The notes under the pieces: model-generated
Database searches by the model: none
What the model saw: only the letters and a program-made list of their open reading frames with translations
What the model was told of the DNA's origin: nothing
Shown: piece after piece, positions 15,787 through 25,485 of the stretch
Layout of the letters: each line of letters starts with the position of its first letter
How positions within the stretch are numbered: position 1 is the first letter of the stretch
Origin: Bacteroidaceae bacterium
Lineage (GTDB): Bacteria > Bacteroidota > Bacteroidia > Bacteroidales > Bacteroidaceae
Direction of reading: 5' to 3'
Length of the DNA: 35,901 nt
NCBI GenBank assembly: GCA_900752815.1
Contig: CAADWS010000161.1
Location: 1-35,901, forward strand
Translations under genes and position numbers: made by a program

Positions 15787-16404
15787 CTATTCCTCGAAGG
15801 GAAGGGAGAGCTGGCCGTCGTCGCTGAGGCGGAACGATTGGCGGTGGTAGGGCGTGGCACCGTGCAGGCGGATGGCTTCGCGGTGCTCGCGGGTGGGGTA
15901 GCCGGCGTTGTGGTCCCAGCCGTAGTGCGGATATTCCTCGTGCAGGCGCATCATGTAGTCGTCGCGGTAGGTCTTCGCCAGGATGCTGGCCGCCGCAATT
16001 GACAGGTATTTCCCGTCGCCCTTCACGATGGTGCGCCATGGCGTGCTGCCATAGGGCTTGAAGCGGTTGCCGTCTACGATGATGAATTCCGGCCGCCGTT
16101 TCAGCTGGTCGAGAGCACGGTGCATGGCCAGGATGGAAGCGTTGAGAATGTTGATGCGGTCGATTTCCTCGGGGGTAACTACGCCCACGGCCCAGTCGAG
16201 GGCGTCGCGCTCAATTTCCTGGCGCAGGGCATACCGTTTTTTGGCCGAGAGTTGCTTGGAGTCGTTGAGCAGCGGGTTGTCGTAGTCGGGCGGCAGGATG
16301 ACGGCGGCGGCATATACGCTGCCGGCCAGGCAGCCGCGTCCGGCTTCGTCGCAGCCGGCCTCCAGGCGTCCTTCGGAATTGAAGAGGGAAAGCAGGTGGG
16401 GCAT
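15787..16404 (-). CDS. rnhB: Ribonuclease HII
   Basis: 205 residues from the ATG at 16404-16402 (MPHLLSLFN). The motif [10 protein letters not shown] (15-24) carries the Asp-Glu catalytic pair, [12 protein letters not shown] and VDGNRF hold further conserved residues, and [14 protein letters not shown] contains the conserved lysine segment; a typical RNase HII length. It cuts the RNA strand of RNA-DNA hybrids and single ribonucleotides in DNA. An in-frame upstream ATG at 16452 would overlap sufS by 8 bp and adds an unconserved extension, so I prefer 16404. It follows sufS by 40 bp and could be read through from the suf transcript. Confidence 0.95.
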   Translation of the reverse strand: MPHLLSLFNSEGRLEAGCDEAGRGCLAGSVYAAAVILPPDYDNPLLNDSKQLSAKKRYALRQEIERDALDWAVGVVTPEEIDRINILNASILAMHRALDQLKRRPEFIIVDGNRFKPYGSTPWRTIVKGDGKYLSIAAASILAKTYRDDYMMRLHEEYPHYGWDHNAGYPTREHREAIRLHGATPYHRQSFRLSDDGQLSLPFEE

Positions 16405-16444
16405 GGGAAGTGTAGGAATAAGAAAAGCGGCAGGGAGGGAGGCG

Positions 16445-17722
16445 TCAGCCAAACATGCGGCTGACGCGCAGAATGCCGGCTACGAGGGCGTCAATCTCGG
16501 CGCGGGTGGTGTAGAGGGCGAATGAGGCGCGGGCCATGCCTTCCACGCCGTAGCGGTCCATGACGGGCTGTGCGCAGTGGTGGCCGGTGCGGATGGCGAT
16601 GCCCAGACGGTCGAGCAGCGTGCCGAGGTCGAGGTGGTGAATCTGTCCCACGTTGAAGGCCACGACGGCGTCTTTCCTTTCGGCTTCCCCGTAGATTTTC
16701 ATGCCGGGGATTTCGCGCATCCGCTCCATGGCGTAGGCTACGAGGTCCTGCTCATGGGCTGCGATGCGGCTGCGGCCGATGCGCTCCACATAGTTCAGCG
16801 CCACGGCCAGGGCAAAGGAACCGACATAGTCGGGCGTGCCGGCCTCGAAGCGGTAGGGCAGTCCTTCGTAGGTGGTATGCTCGAATGTGACCCGTTGTAT
16901 CATTTCGCCGCCGCCCTGGTAGGGAGGCAGCTTCTCGAGCAGTTCGCGGCGGCCGTAGAGCACGCCGATGCCCGTCGGGCCGTAGATTTTGTGGCCGCTG
17001 AAGGTGAGAAAGTCGCAGTCGAGCTCCTGTACGTCCACGGGGAAGTGGGGCACGCTCTGCGCGCCGTCCACGAGAATGTGGCAGCCGTGGGCGTGGGCCG
17101 TGCGGGCCATTTCGGCAACGGGATTGACTGTGCCCAGCACGTTGCTGACGTGGGTGACGCACACCAGGCGGGTGCGGTAGGTGAAAAGGCGCTCGTATTC
17201 GTCGAGCAGCAGCCGGCCTTCGTCGTCGATGGGGATGACCTTGATGACGATGCCCTTGCGGTCGCGCAGCATCTGCCAGGGCACGATGTTGGAGTGGTGT
17301 TCCATGGTGGAGAGTATCACCTCGTCGCCCTCCTTGAGGAAGGCTTCGCCGTAGCTGCTGGCCACGAGGTTGAGACTTTCCGTGGTGCCGCGCGTGAAGA
17401 CGATTTCTTCGCGCTCACGGGCATTCAGGAAGCGGCGCACCGTTTCGCGGGCTTCCTCATGCAGCTCGGTGGCCTTTTGAGAAAGGAAATGGACGCCGCG
17501 GTGCACGTTCGCGTTTACCTCGCAGTATTCGCGGGTGATGGCGTCGATGACGCATTTCGGCTTTTGCGTGGTGGCGGCATTGTCCAGGTACACCAGAGGC
17601 TTGCCGTAGACCTGGCGGCCCAGAATGGGGAAGTCGGCGCGTGCGGCGTCGCCGGTGCCGGCGCACTGTCCTTCAAAGAGCAGGTCGGCGTTGGGCAGGA
17701 GTATGTCGGGTTGTGGGTTCAT
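16445..17722 (-). CDS. sufS: Cysteine desulfurase SufS
   Basis: 425 residues. PLP lysine Lys245 in [10 protein letters not shown] and catalytic Cys383 in RTGHHCAQP mark the group II (SufS) type; STMEHHSN is the other signature. It releases sulphur from cysteine as an enzyme persulfide for iron-sulphur cluster assembly. The N terminus carries about 25 residues before the conserved [17 protein letters not shown], slightly long for the family. It lies 30 bp after sufD and ends the sufCDS group. Confidence 0.96.
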   Translation of the reverse strand: MNPQPDILLPNADLLFEGQCAGTGDAARADFPILGRQVYGKPLVYLDNAATTQKPKCVIDAITREYCEVNANVHRGVHFLSQKATELHEEARETVRRFLNAREREEIVFTRGTTESLNLVASSYGEAFLKEGDEVILSTMEHHSNIVPWQMLRDRKGIVIKVIPIDDEGRLLLDEYERLFTYRTRLVCVTHVSNVLGTVNPVAEMARTAHAHGCHILVDGAQSVPHFPVDVQELDCDFLTFSGHKIYGPTGIGVLYGRRELLEKLPPYQGGGEMIQRVTFEHTTYEGLPYRFEAGTPDYVGSFALAVALNYVERIGRSRIAAHEQDLVAYAMERMREIPGMKIYGEAERKDAVVAFNVGQIHHLDLGTLLDRLGIAIRTGHHCAQPVMDRYGVEGMARASFALYTTRAEIDALVAGILRVSRMFG

Positions 17723-17752
17723 GTCCGGAAGAAGGAAGGAGAAAAGACGGGT

Positions 17753-19096
17753 TTACTTGCACATTTTGCAGCCTTTGCACTTGGAAAGCTCGCCACGGAA
17801 GCGCATTTCCACCAGGTGGGAGAGGCGGTCGCGCAGCGGCTCGAACTGTACGCGCTGGATGACGTCGTTGACGAAGGCATGCTGCAGGAGCAGCCGCGCT
17901 TCCTTTTCGCCGATGCCGCGCTGGCGCATGTAGAACAGGGCGGCTTCGTCGAGTTTACCGACGGTCGACCCGTGGTTGCACTTCACGTTGTCCGCATAAA
18001 TCTCGAGCATGGGCTGCGAATAGGCATGGGCTTCGGGCGAAACGCAGAGGTTGGCGCTGGTCTGCTCGGAAAGCGACTCCTGCGCGCCCTCCTGGATGAG
18101 CACTTTGCCGGCAAAGGCGGCTTCGCTCTTTCCGTCGAGTACGTATTTGTAGAGCATGTTGCTGGTGCACGACGGGGCCGCGTGTTCGGCGATGATGCTG
18201 TTGTCAACGTGCTCTTCGCTGTCGGCGATGACGGCACCGCACGTTTCAACGTGTGCGCCCGGTCCCAGCATGCGGAAGTCCATGCGGTTGCGCGTCAGTC
18301 CGTTGTGGAGCGTGACGCCGTTGTAGCTGACGCTGCATCCGGCCTGCTGCTCCACGTAAAGATTGTTGAAGCGTACGTTTTTCTCGTTGGTTTCTTCGAT
18401 GGAGTACATGTCGAGACGGGCATTCTCGCCGGCGTATACTTCCACCACCTGGGTGGTGAGATAGCGGCTGCTGCCGTCGGCATGGTCGCAGAAGAGGAAG
18501 GAGGCCTGTGCGTCCTTGCCGGCGATGATGAGGATGCGGCGGTTGGACATGAGGTTGGTCGTCGCGGCCGAAACATTGACGATCTGTATGGGGGAGTTGA
18601 GGCATACGCCGTCGGGCAGGTAGATGAAGAGTCCGTCCTGCACGAGGAGCGTATTCAGTTCCGTCACGCCGTCGTATTCGTAGGCTGCGGCGCGGTGATA
18701 GTGCTTTTCGAGGAGTTCGGCATGGCTGAAGGCGGCCTGCTGCAGGCTGCACACGACGGCTCCTCCGGGCAGCGGGGCAGCCTTGTCCCTTGCGGGGCAC
18801 ACCACGTCGTTCGTGACGAAATAGAGTGCCGTGCTGAGGTTGGGCACGTTGCAGCGGTAGGTGCGGTAGGGGTCGGCCTGTGGCGCCGTGCGCTTGAGGT
18901 TGAGCCCGTAGTCGGGTGCGAAGGCCGCTTCGGCATCGGTATATTTGTAGCGCTCCACGCGGCAGGTGGGCAGTCCGTTGGCTTCGAGCAGGCTGGCGGC
19001 CCGGTCGCGGCGGGCGTTGAGGGGAGCGCAGCTTCCGGCTTCGAGCAGTTGCCGCTGGCTGCGGAATAGTTCGATGTATTGTCTTTCGCTTGCCAT
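17753..19096 (-). CDS. sufD: Fe-S cluster scaffold subunit SufD
   Basis: 447 residues. The C-terminal beta-helix core is recognisable: NMLYKYVLDGKSEAAFAGKV, then QLEIYADNVKCNHGSTVGKLDE-like residues (MLEIYADNVKCNHGSTVG) with the conserved CNHGST, and ARLLLQHAFVND near the end. SufD pairs with SufB and SufC to build Fe-S clusters. The absence of a strong SufB-type N terminus and the normal SufD length make SufD the better name than SufB. Six bases separate it from sufC. The protein ends in CKGCKMCK, an unusual cysteine-lysine tail. Confidence 0.93.
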   Translation of the reverse strand: MASERQYIELFRSQRQLLEAGSCAPLNARRDRAASLLEANGLPTCRVERYKYTDAEAAFAPDYGLNLKRTAPQADPYRTYRCNVPNLSTALYFVTNDVVCPARDKAAPLPGGAVVCSLQQAAFSHAELLEKHYHRAAAYEYDGVTELNTLLVQDGLFIYLPDGVCLNSPIQIVNVSAATTNLMSNRRILIIAGKDAQASFLFCDHADGSSRYLTTQVVEVYAGENARLDMYSIEETNEKNVRFNNLYVEQQAGCSVSYNGVTLHNGLTRNRMDFRMLGPGAHVETCGAVIADSEEHVDNSIIAEHAAPSCTSNMLYKYVLDGKSEAAFAGKVLIQEGAQESLSEQTSANLCVSPEAHAYSQPMLEIYADNVKCNHGSTVGKLDEAALFYMRQRGIGEKEARLLLQHAFVNDVIQRVQFEPLRDRLSHLVEMRFRGELSKCKGCKMCK

Positions 19097-19102
19097 GTTG
19101 CC

Positions 19103-19855
<753 letters not shown>

Positions 19856-20042
19856 GATTTTTGTTTTTTTGTCGTAATCAAGTGTTGCAAAAGGACAGAG
19901 GCAGGAAACCAGTTCCGACTTGCCGGCGCGTGAGAGGTGCAGGCGGGGCTGCATTGCGCCGGTGTGGAGTGTGTGTTTCCTGCTTCTGTCGGCAGTGTAC
20001 CTTGTGGTTAGAATTATGCGTCGGCACTGCGGCTACAATAGG

Positions 20043-20074
20043 CAAAATTAGGCATTTATTTTGGTTGCCGCAAG
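20043..20074 (-). promoter_or_regulatory. Promoter of the sufCDS group
   Basis: On the minus strand CTTG (20074-20071), 20-bp spacer, TAATTTTG (20050-20043): close to the Bacteroidetes consensus. The leader to sufC would be about 180 nt and contains no recognised riboswitch or gene. Confidence 0.6.
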
Positions 20075-20181
20075 TTTGTGTGCGCTTTTGACTTTGATTT
20101 TGTCCGCTTCTGCCCTTCAAGGGGGATGTGCTGGAGTTTTCATCTCTTTTTCCTGTCGTTACGCGGAGCGCCAGGCTTTCC

Positions 20182-20454
20182 TTATTTCCGGCATTGCCAT
20201 ACGGCCAGTGCCGTCCAGGCCAATAGCAGCATGCCGAGCAGGAGCGACGGCGTGCCCAGCATGAGCAGGGTGAGTGCGGCGAGCTGTGCGTGGAGCAGGC
20301 GGAGGGTGCGTCGGGGAGTGACAGGCTCTTCGAGCAGGCGTGAGTAGAGGGCTGCCAGCCGGAGAAGGATGCGGCTGTTCTCGATGCGCTGTGACAGGTG
20401 GAGCGTGCGGCGTGCGGGTGCTGCTGCGTTGAGGGTAAGTTCCTTCTTTGTCAT
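20182..20454 (-). CDS. Small hypothetical membrane protein
   Basis: 90 residues, not recognised. Residues 1-50 are basic and helical (ARRTLHLSQRIENSRILLRL), and residues about 55-85 are strongly hydrophobic (LTLLMLGTPSLLLGMLLLAW), enough for one or two membrane segments; it ends CRK. The ATG is preceded by AT-rich sequence. It lies 57 bp after the WYL regulator on the same strand and upstream of the sufC promoter, so it may belong with the regulator. GC-rich codons throughout are consistent with either a gene or chance; moderately likely to be real. Confidence 0.55.
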   Translation of the reverse strand: MTKKELTLNAAAPARRTLHLSQRIENSRILLRLAALYSRLLEEPVTPRRTLRLLHAQLAALTLLMLGTPSLLLGMLLLAWTALAVWQCRK

Positions 20455-20511
20455 GGTCGTAAGTTTTAAGGTTTACGATGCAAAGAAACCCTCAAAAAAT
20501 GACATTGTGCG

Positions 20512-21420
20512 TCACTCCTTTATTTTTTGTGTTAAATATCGGATGCGTTCGTTGAGGTAGCGCTGGAAATCGGGCGAGTCGACCACTTCGATGTCGTCGA
20601 AGAGTCCGAGCACAAAGCGTCCCACGCCTTTGTAGCTGCACACGTCGGTGGTGAACAGATAGCGCCCGTCGTCCTGCAGTTCCATCTGGTCTTCGGCCTG
20701 CGGACTTTCCTCAAGGAGCAGGCTGGAGGCAAGCGGACCGAGCAGCAACTGTATTCTGAACCGCTGTTCGCCCGAGAAGTGGAACAGGTCGGTATAGAAG
20801 GGCTGGTGCTGGCTTTTGTGCGCCCAGAGCATTTCGAGTATTTTCACGTCCTTGGCCCGACTGATTTTGAACGTCTTGTTCATGCCTGTGGCCAGTTCGA
20901 AGCACCTCACTTCGCTGTTTTCGGACAGGAACAGGTAGGGCTCGACAATGCGGTCGGTCACCTGTCCGCTGTGGGGCGAGGTGTAACCGCAAAGCATGAC
21001 CATGCGTTCCATCTGGATGGCGGAAAAGAGTTTGCTCAGGTTGTGGGCAATGTGGGTGTCGACGCCGTGGCGGGCCAGCACCTTGAAATCGTAGAGCGAA
21101 GAAAGCTTGGCCCGCAGGTGCCGCACCTGGGGCGAGTTGTCATAGACGGCGTTGAGCACCTGGTTGATGGTGATGGCTTCGTCGTCGGTAAAATGGATAC
21201 GTTGCGTGATGTCATCGAAGAATTTGGAACGGTGGTCAATGCGGTAACAGGTGCCCTCCTTCTCCACTTTGAATCCCATCTGTCTGAAAGCCTCGATGTA
21301 GCGGTAGATGGAGCGTTTGCTCATGTTCAGCTGTTCGCTGATATTCTCCACGCTGAGGGCGCGGTTTTGTGTGAGCAGCAGCATCAGTCGCAGTTGTCTG
21401 TCAAATTTTTCGAGTTCCAT
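20512..21420 (-). CDS. HTH plus WYL-domain transcriptional regulator
   Basis: 302 residues from the ATG at 21420-21418 (MELEKFDRQ). Residues 1-60 form a winged helix-turn-helix (LSVENISEQLNMSKRSIYRYIEAFRQMGF). The rest has a linker and a WYL-type ligand-sensing domain (about 130-215, with GQVTDRIVEPYLFLSENSEVRCFELATG), followed by the C-terminal WCX-like segment. WYL regulators often respond to nucleic acids or nucleotides and control stress and defence genes, but no defence genes are visible here. A promoter -7 box at 21467-21460 rules out the longer in-frame start at 21462. Confidence 0.85.
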   Translation of the reverse strand: MELEKFDRQLRLMLLLTQNRALSVENISEQLNMSKRSIYRYIEAFRQMGFKVEKEGTCYRIDHRSKFFDDITQRIHFTDDEAITINQVLNAVYDNSPQVRHLRAKLSSLYDFKVLARHGVDTHIAHNLSKLFSAIQMERMVMLCGYTSPHSGQVTDRIVEPYLFLSENSEVRCFELATGMNKTFKISRAKDVKILEMLWAHKSQHQPFYTDLFHFSGEQRFRIQLLLGPLASSLLLEESPQAEDQMELQDDGRYLFTTDVCSYKGVGRFVLGLFDDIEVVDSPDFQRYLNERIRYLTQKIKE

Positions 21421-21459
21421 TTTAGGTGAGTTTAGTGTTAAGTAATTATGTCGGTGTCG

Positions 21460-21467
21460 CAAATATA
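21460..21467 (-). promoter_or_regulatory. -7 box of the WYL regulator promoter
   Basis: TATATTTG on the minus strand matches TAnnTTTG; no -33 TTG at the expected spacing. The leader to the ATG at 21420 would be about 33 nt. Confidence 0.5.
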
Positions 21468-21801
21468 TAAAAAAATATGACTGCTCGTGCAGGGCCTCCC
21501 GAAGGCGGAAAGTGGCTTTTCCCCGACTGCCCGCCTGCTGTTACGAAACAGATACAGAATGATGAAATGTAAATTGCAATCTTACAAAGGATTACAAAAC
21601 ACCCGTCTGCTGTAAAATAAACGGATGAGGGGGAATAACATATCTTAGTTTTCTTATTAATAATTTATAATTAACATTTTCATGCGTAAACAGGCCTTTT
21701 GCCGGCTGCCTTTGGGCTGCAGGTCGGCCGGGAGTGGAAGGGGTGGGCGCAGGCGGCGTTCCGGCATAGAAATGTATAATGTTTTTTATCGTTTCCTTCG
21801 G
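21468..21801. other. Divergent intergenic region without a recognised feature
   Basis: No gene, tRNA or clear hairpin is seen. It is AT-rich from about 21540 to 21690 and GC-rich after that. Confidence 0.4.
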
Positions 21802-21831
21802 TTGGTTTTCTGATGGAAAACCGTATCTTTG
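21802..21831 (+). promoter_or_regulatory. Promoter of the GNAT gene
   Basis: TTG (21802-21804), 19-bp spacer, TATCTTTG (21824-21831). The transcript would start near 21837, with a leader of about 75 nt to the ATG at 21913. Confidence 0.7.
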
Positions 21832-21912
21832 TAAGAGTAGTCCTGCCGGCGGATGGGTCGCCGGCGTGCACGCACGGGAATGTTCCGGTGCAGACAATTT
21901 GATTTTGAAAAG

Positions 21913-22344
21913 ATGAACATTCGTAAACTGAAGCAGACGGAGCTCTCGCAGGTAATGCAAATCTGGCTGGAGGCCAACCTGGAGGTGCACGATTTCGTAT
22001 TGCCCGGCTATTGGAAAAGGAATGCCGGGATGGTGCGCGCGCTCATGGAGCGGGCCGAGATTTATGTGGCCGAGACCGAAGACACACACCGCGTGATGGG
22101 GTTTATCGGACTGATGGGCGACTACGTGGCGGGGCTCTTTGTGCATGCCGCCCACCGTTCGGAAGGGGTGGGCAAAGCGCTCATCGACTATGCAAAGCAC
22201 TACAAGACGTATCTTGTGCTGCGGGTGTTTTGCAAGAACCGGCGCGCCATCGAGTTCTATCGCCGCGAGGGATTTGCCGTGGCTAAGGAACAGACCGATG
22301 CTGACACCCGCGAGGCGGAATATGAGATGATTTGGGAAAAATAA
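21913..22344 (+). CDS. GNAT-family N-acetyltransferase (YjaB-like)
   Basis: 143 residues from ATG 21913 (MNIRKLKQTELSQ). The order of elements is that of small GNAT enzymes: VMQIWLEANLEVHDFV near the N terminus, YVAGLFVHAAHRSEGVGKALID with the acetyl-CoA loop R-S-E-G-V-G-K, and NRRAIEFYRREGFAV near the C terminus. It resembles YjaB-type acetyltransferases, whose substrates are mostly unknown. The start was chosen because an earlier in-frame ATG at 21853 adds an arginine-rich stretch outside the family. Monocistronic, flanked by its own promoter and terminator. Confidence 0.85.
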   Translation: MNIRKLKQTELSQVMQIWLEANLEVHDFVLPGYWKRNAGMVRALMERAEIYVAETEDTHRVMGFIGLMGDYVAGLFVHAAHRSEGVGKALIDYAKHYKTYLVLRVFCKNRRAIEFYRREGFAVAKEQTDADTREAEYEMIWEK

Positions 22345-22417
22345 TCCCATTGAAGTCTGTGTCCCTTTTACGGCTGTCCCTGCGGGGACATCGGGGCGCC
22401 TGCGGGAGAGGAATGCA

Positions 22418-22457
22418 GCCGTGCCCCGCTTCTGAAGTTATGGGAAGCGGGGACGGC
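22418..22457 (+). other. Strong hairpin downstream of the GNAT gene
   Basis: 22418-22432 pairs with 22444-22457 over 14 bp with one bulged G (CCCCGCTTC/GAAGCGGGG core), loop of 11 nt. A T-poor sequence follows, so it may protect the mRNA end rather than terminate. Confidence 0.55.
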
Positions 22458-22480
22458 TGTTGTCGTAAAAAGGGGTGTTT

Positions 22481-22565
22481 CAACAAAAGTACTGACAGAA
22501 ATTTCTAAAGTACTGACTGTTTTTTCTAAAGTACTGACAGGATTTTCTAAAGTACTGACTGTTTC
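22481..22565. repeat. Second 21-bp-period repeat array (four units)
   Basis: Units built on (T/A)AAAGTACTG start at 22485, 22506, 22527 and 22548: exactly 21 bp apart. Base 13 of the unit alternates A, T, A, T (GACAG/GACTG), giving a 42-bp super-period. The spacers are T-rich. The array sits between the convergent GNAT and LRR genes and shares its unit with the array at 15576-15667. Confidence 0.85.
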
Positions 22566-22567
22566 CG

Positions 22568-22589
22568 GCCGGCTTTGCCGGCTTTTTTT
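22568..22589 (+). terminator. Intrinsic terminator after the GNAT gene
   Basis: GCCGGC-TTT-GCCGGC followed by seven T residues (22583-22589), immediately after the 21-bp repeat array. Confidence 0.8.
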
Positions 22590-22595
22590 GTGGGG

Positions 22596-25253
22596 TCAGT
22601 TCACCATGACGCGCAGGCTTGTGCTGCCCTGCCGCACGAGGTAGACGCCGGCGGGCAGGACGAGCCGGCCTCCTGCGGTGCCGCGGTAGAGGCAACGGCC
22701 GTCAAGTGTGTAAACGCCGACGGGACGGCCGGGCGATGGAGCGATGTCGAGACCGCCGGCCGACGGCTGTGCCAGGCGGCGCAGGGCCTCTCCGGCCGTG
22801 ATGTCGTCGATGCCGGTGGGCATTTCGACGACGGTCAGCCGGTTCCATCCGTTTGCGTTGATATAGTCCATGCGGCTGCCTTCGGGAATGAAGAGTTGGC
22901 TGCTTTCGGGCACGTTCCAGAACAGGAGGATGTTGCTGGGCAGGGGTTGTTCAACGTGGCAGTAGACCCGTTGCAGGGCCGTGCAGTTGTAGAAAGCTTT
23001 CTCGCCGATGGAGGTCAGCGTGGACGGCAGCGTGGCTTCCTGGAGCGAAGGGCACTCGGCCATCACTTCCTGTCCCAGCGAACTGACGCCCTCGCGGAAG
23101 CGGATGGTGCCCAGTGAGGTGCACTTGTAGAAGGTGCGGAAGCCCACCTCCCGGAGGCTGGCGGGCAGGTCGATTTCCATCAGTTTGGGGCACAAGGCAA
23201 AGGCCTCGTCGCCGATGCGCTCGAAGCCTTCGGGAAGCTGCACGCGGTGCAGGTCGTAGTTATAGTAGAAGGCCGAATCGCCAATCTCGCAGGCCGCGCC
23301 GGTGTTGCGGGTCAGGCGTGTGGACGTGCCGGCTTCCCCGAAGCGGAGGTTGAGCAGACGGGTGCAGTAGGCAAAGGCGCGGTTGCCGATGCGGCGCACC
23401 GATGCCGGAATGTCAATATCGGTCAGCAGCGGGCAGTAGCCAAAGGCGAGGTCGCCGATGTCTTCCAGCCGCGTTGCCGGATCGAAGGTGACGCGGCTGA
23501 GTTTCCGATGATTTTCCATAAAGTTGGGGGGCAGACGCCGCACCGACGGCCCGATGTAGACTTCATTCACGGTACTGCCGTTCAGGTAGGTGTTCCCGGC
23601 TTCGGGCACGTCCCACACCAGTCGGTCTACCGTGGCCGAGATGGCGAAAGGAGAGGCGTGAGGAATGTCGTGGAGGATGAGCAGGCGGGGCAGCTGGCAG
23701 CAGTAGAAGACCTGCTCGCCGAGGCTGTCGAGCGTGTGGGGCAGGACGATTTCCTGCTCCAGTCCGCAGTTGAAGAAGGCCTGGTCGTCAATCTGGCGGA
23801 GAGGGGAGGAGAAGGGGAACTCTTTCAGTTTCGCGCAGAAGGAAAAGGCGTTCATTCCGATGACTTCCACATTTTCCCCGCCCTTGATTTCTTCCAGGCT
23901 TCTTGCGTAGTTCAGGAAGAGGGCGGGAAGCACGCGCACCGTGCTTTCCAGGTTTACGCTTTTCAGGCTGGAGCAGCCGCTGAAGATGTCACGGCCGTTG
24001 GCCGCCGGCACGGCATAGTCGATGCTCTCCAGCGCGCTGCACATTCGGAAGGCATCTTCGTCCAAGGTGCTGATGGTGGCGGGGAGGCGCAGGCGGGTCA
24101 GTGCGGTGCAGTTGTAGAAGGCTTTTTCTCCGATGCTTTCCAGTCCCTCGTGGAGCTGGATGGCGCTGAGCGAGCTGCACGATTCGAAGCAGTTGTCGCC
24201 GATGTGGCGCAGGCCGGCCGGCAACTGGATGCGCTCGAGGGGAGCATAAGCGAAGAGGCTGTTGGCCAGTCCGCGGGTGTCGTTGCGCAGGCCGATGGTG
24301 CCGCCGTTTTGCTGGAAGTTCCAGTCGCGCACGTCATAGGCAAAGCGCCCCACGTAGCGGATGCCCTGCTCTACGGGCACGCGGGCCAGCCATGGAGTGC
24401 CGTAGAAGGCATCCTTGCCCAGCAGGCGCAGTTCGCCGCGCAGCAACACGGAGTCCAGCTTCGTGCAGTTGTAGAAGGCCGAGTTGTCGATTTCCGAGAG
24501 ACTTTCGTCGCCGACGAGGCAGGCCAGCTGGCCGATGGCCCCGAAGGCACTCTCGCCGATGACCTGTACCCCCTTCAGCCACAGCGTGTCGGCGAGGAGC
24601 TCGCAGCCGTAGAAGGCCCGTTCTTCCAGCGTGTCGGCCCGCAGTTCGCGTGGGCTCAGGCGCAGCGACGGGCAATAGCCGAAGGCATAGGAGCCGATGC
24701 GGGTCAGGTCGTCGGCCCAGCTCACCCGTTGCAGTTGCTGGCAGTAGTAGAACATGTTCGTGCCTATCTTTTTCAGACCGGCCGGCAGCCGCACTTCCTT
24801 CAGCCGGGTGTTCTTGTAGAAAAGGGCGCTCAGGTCATTGGTGTAGTGGCGGTGCCACTGGTTCAGCGCATGGCTTTCCGTGCGGAGGGTGTCGGAATAA
24901 TAGTAGTAGTCCGTGTAGTCGTTGAAGGTCTCGCCGGGGATTACGCGGTAGCAGGTGCCGTCGGCAACGGGGCGGATGGCGGTCAGGTCCACATACGACA
25001 GACTGGCCAGCCGGTCTTCGGCGGCCGCGAGCAGGGCCAGGTCGGTGCCGCTCAGCGGTCCGGCCAGGGTGAGACTGTCAATCTGTGTGTAGGGACTTTG
25101 GGCCAGCAGTGTGGCCAGCTGTCCGGCGGAAGTTGTTGTGATGCGTTCGTGGGTGCCCTGTGCACGCAGGGACAGGCCGCCGGTCCACAGCAACGTCAGC
25201 ACGAGCAGAAGGGATTGGGCTGTAAAGTTCTTCATAGGCATTTGCTTTTTCAT
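22596..25253 (-). CDS. BspA-type leucine-rich-repeat (LRR_5) surface protein
   Basis: 885 residues. A signal peptide (about 1-31, ending SLRAQG) is followed by many LRR_5/BspA repeats across about 150-800, recognisable by recurring IGEKAFYNCTAL, AFRMCSALESI and LPAGLKKIG-like segments. The C terminus has a short linker (GIDDITAGEA) and a tail with PVGVYTLDGRCLY and LPAGVYLVRQGS, a Bacteroidales sorting-type end like that on the C10 protease. BspA-like proteins are surface adhesins or glycan/host-protein binders; the ligand here is unknown. A second Met at 25235 (MKNFTAQS) is an equally good start. Confidence 0.88.
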   Translation of the reverse strand: MKKQMPMKNFTAQSLLLVLTLLWTGGLSLRAQGTHERITTTSAGQLATLLAQSPYTQIDSLTLAGPLSGTDLALLAAAEDRLASLSYVDLTAIRPVADGTCYRVIPGETFNDYTDYYYYSDTLRTESHALNQWHRHYTNDLSALFYKNTRLKEVRLPAGLKKIGTNMFYYCQQLQRVSWADDLTRIGSYAFGYCPSLRLSPRELRADTLEERAFYGCELLADTLWLKGVQVIGESAFGAIGQLACLVGDESLSEIDNSAFYNCTKLDSVLLRGELRLLGKDAFYGTPWLARVPVEQGIRYVGRFAYDVRDWNFQQNGGTIGLRNDTRGLANSLFAYAPLERIQLPAGLRHIGDNCFESCSSLSAIQLHEGLESIGEKAFYNCTALTRLRLPATISTLDEDAFRMCSALESIDYAVPAANGRDIFSGCSSLKSVNLESTVRVLPALFLNYARSLEEIKGGENVEVIGMNAFSFCAKLKEFPFSSPLRQIDDQAFFNCGLEQEIVLPHTLDSLGEQVFYCCQLPRLLILHDIPHASPFAISATVDRLVWDVPEAGNTYLNGSTVNEVYIGPSVRRLPPNFMENHRKLSRVTFDPATRLEDIGDLAFGYCPLLTDIDIPASVRRIGNRAFAYCTRLLNLRFGEAGTSTRLTRNTGAACEIGDSAFYYNYDLHRVQLPEGFERIGDEAFALCPKLMEIDLPASLREVGFRTFYKCTSLGTIRFREGVSSLGQEVMAECPSLQEATLPSTLTSIGEKAFYNCTALQRVYCHVEQPLPSNILLFWNVPESSQLFIPEGSRMDYINANGWNRLTVVEMPTGIDDITAGEALRRLAQPSAGGLDIAPSPGRPVGVYTLDGRCLYRGTAGGRLVLPAGVYLVRQGSTSLRVMVN

Positions 25254-25391
25254 CCGGGTAAACAGGACAGCAGAGAGCTGTCGGTATAGAGCGAAGATAA
25301 CGAAAATAGGCGTACGCCCGGCAGATAAACTGGATTTTGTGGCGGAAAACCCCTGTTTTCCGTAGGGAAAACCTCATGATGATGAACGAAT

Positions 25392-25457
25392 TACGGCCGG
25401 CGTTCCCGCCGGCCCTTCTGCAGATGGCAGGAGTGGCAGGGGGGAACGCCGGCCGTA
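25392..25457. repeat. Perfect 16-bp inverted repeat between two minus-strand genes
   Basis: TACGGCCGGCGTTCCC (25392-25407) is matched exactly by its complement at 25442-25457, with a 34-nt spacer. It lies 29 bp after the WG-repeat gene on the minus strand. No T-run follows, so it is a terminator-like or mRNA-stabilising structure rather than a classical intrinsic terminator. Confidence 0.6.
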
Positions 25458-25485
25458 TAGGGGGCATGAGGGCGTGGAGCGGTGG

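Noticed and set aside
16577..19069. An 830-codon open frame on the plus strand opposite sufS and sufD
   Set aside because: It lies antisense to two well-conserved genes, has no family resemblance, and is rich in Val/Ala/Gly/His as expected from reading GC-rich codons backwards.
19856..20181. A decayed sufB upstream of sufC
   Set aside because: None of the three minus-strand frames shows SufB-like segments; the interval holds only a promoter and leader.
22481..22565. Possible CRISPR array because of the 21-bp spacing
   Set aside because: The conserved part is only about 14-18 bp and the intervening 3-7 bases are T-rich, not spacers; no cas genes are present.
23247..25289. A 680-codon plus-strand open frame opposite the LRR gene
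   Set aside because: It mirrors the repeats of the LRR gene and has no signal, motif or promoter of its own.
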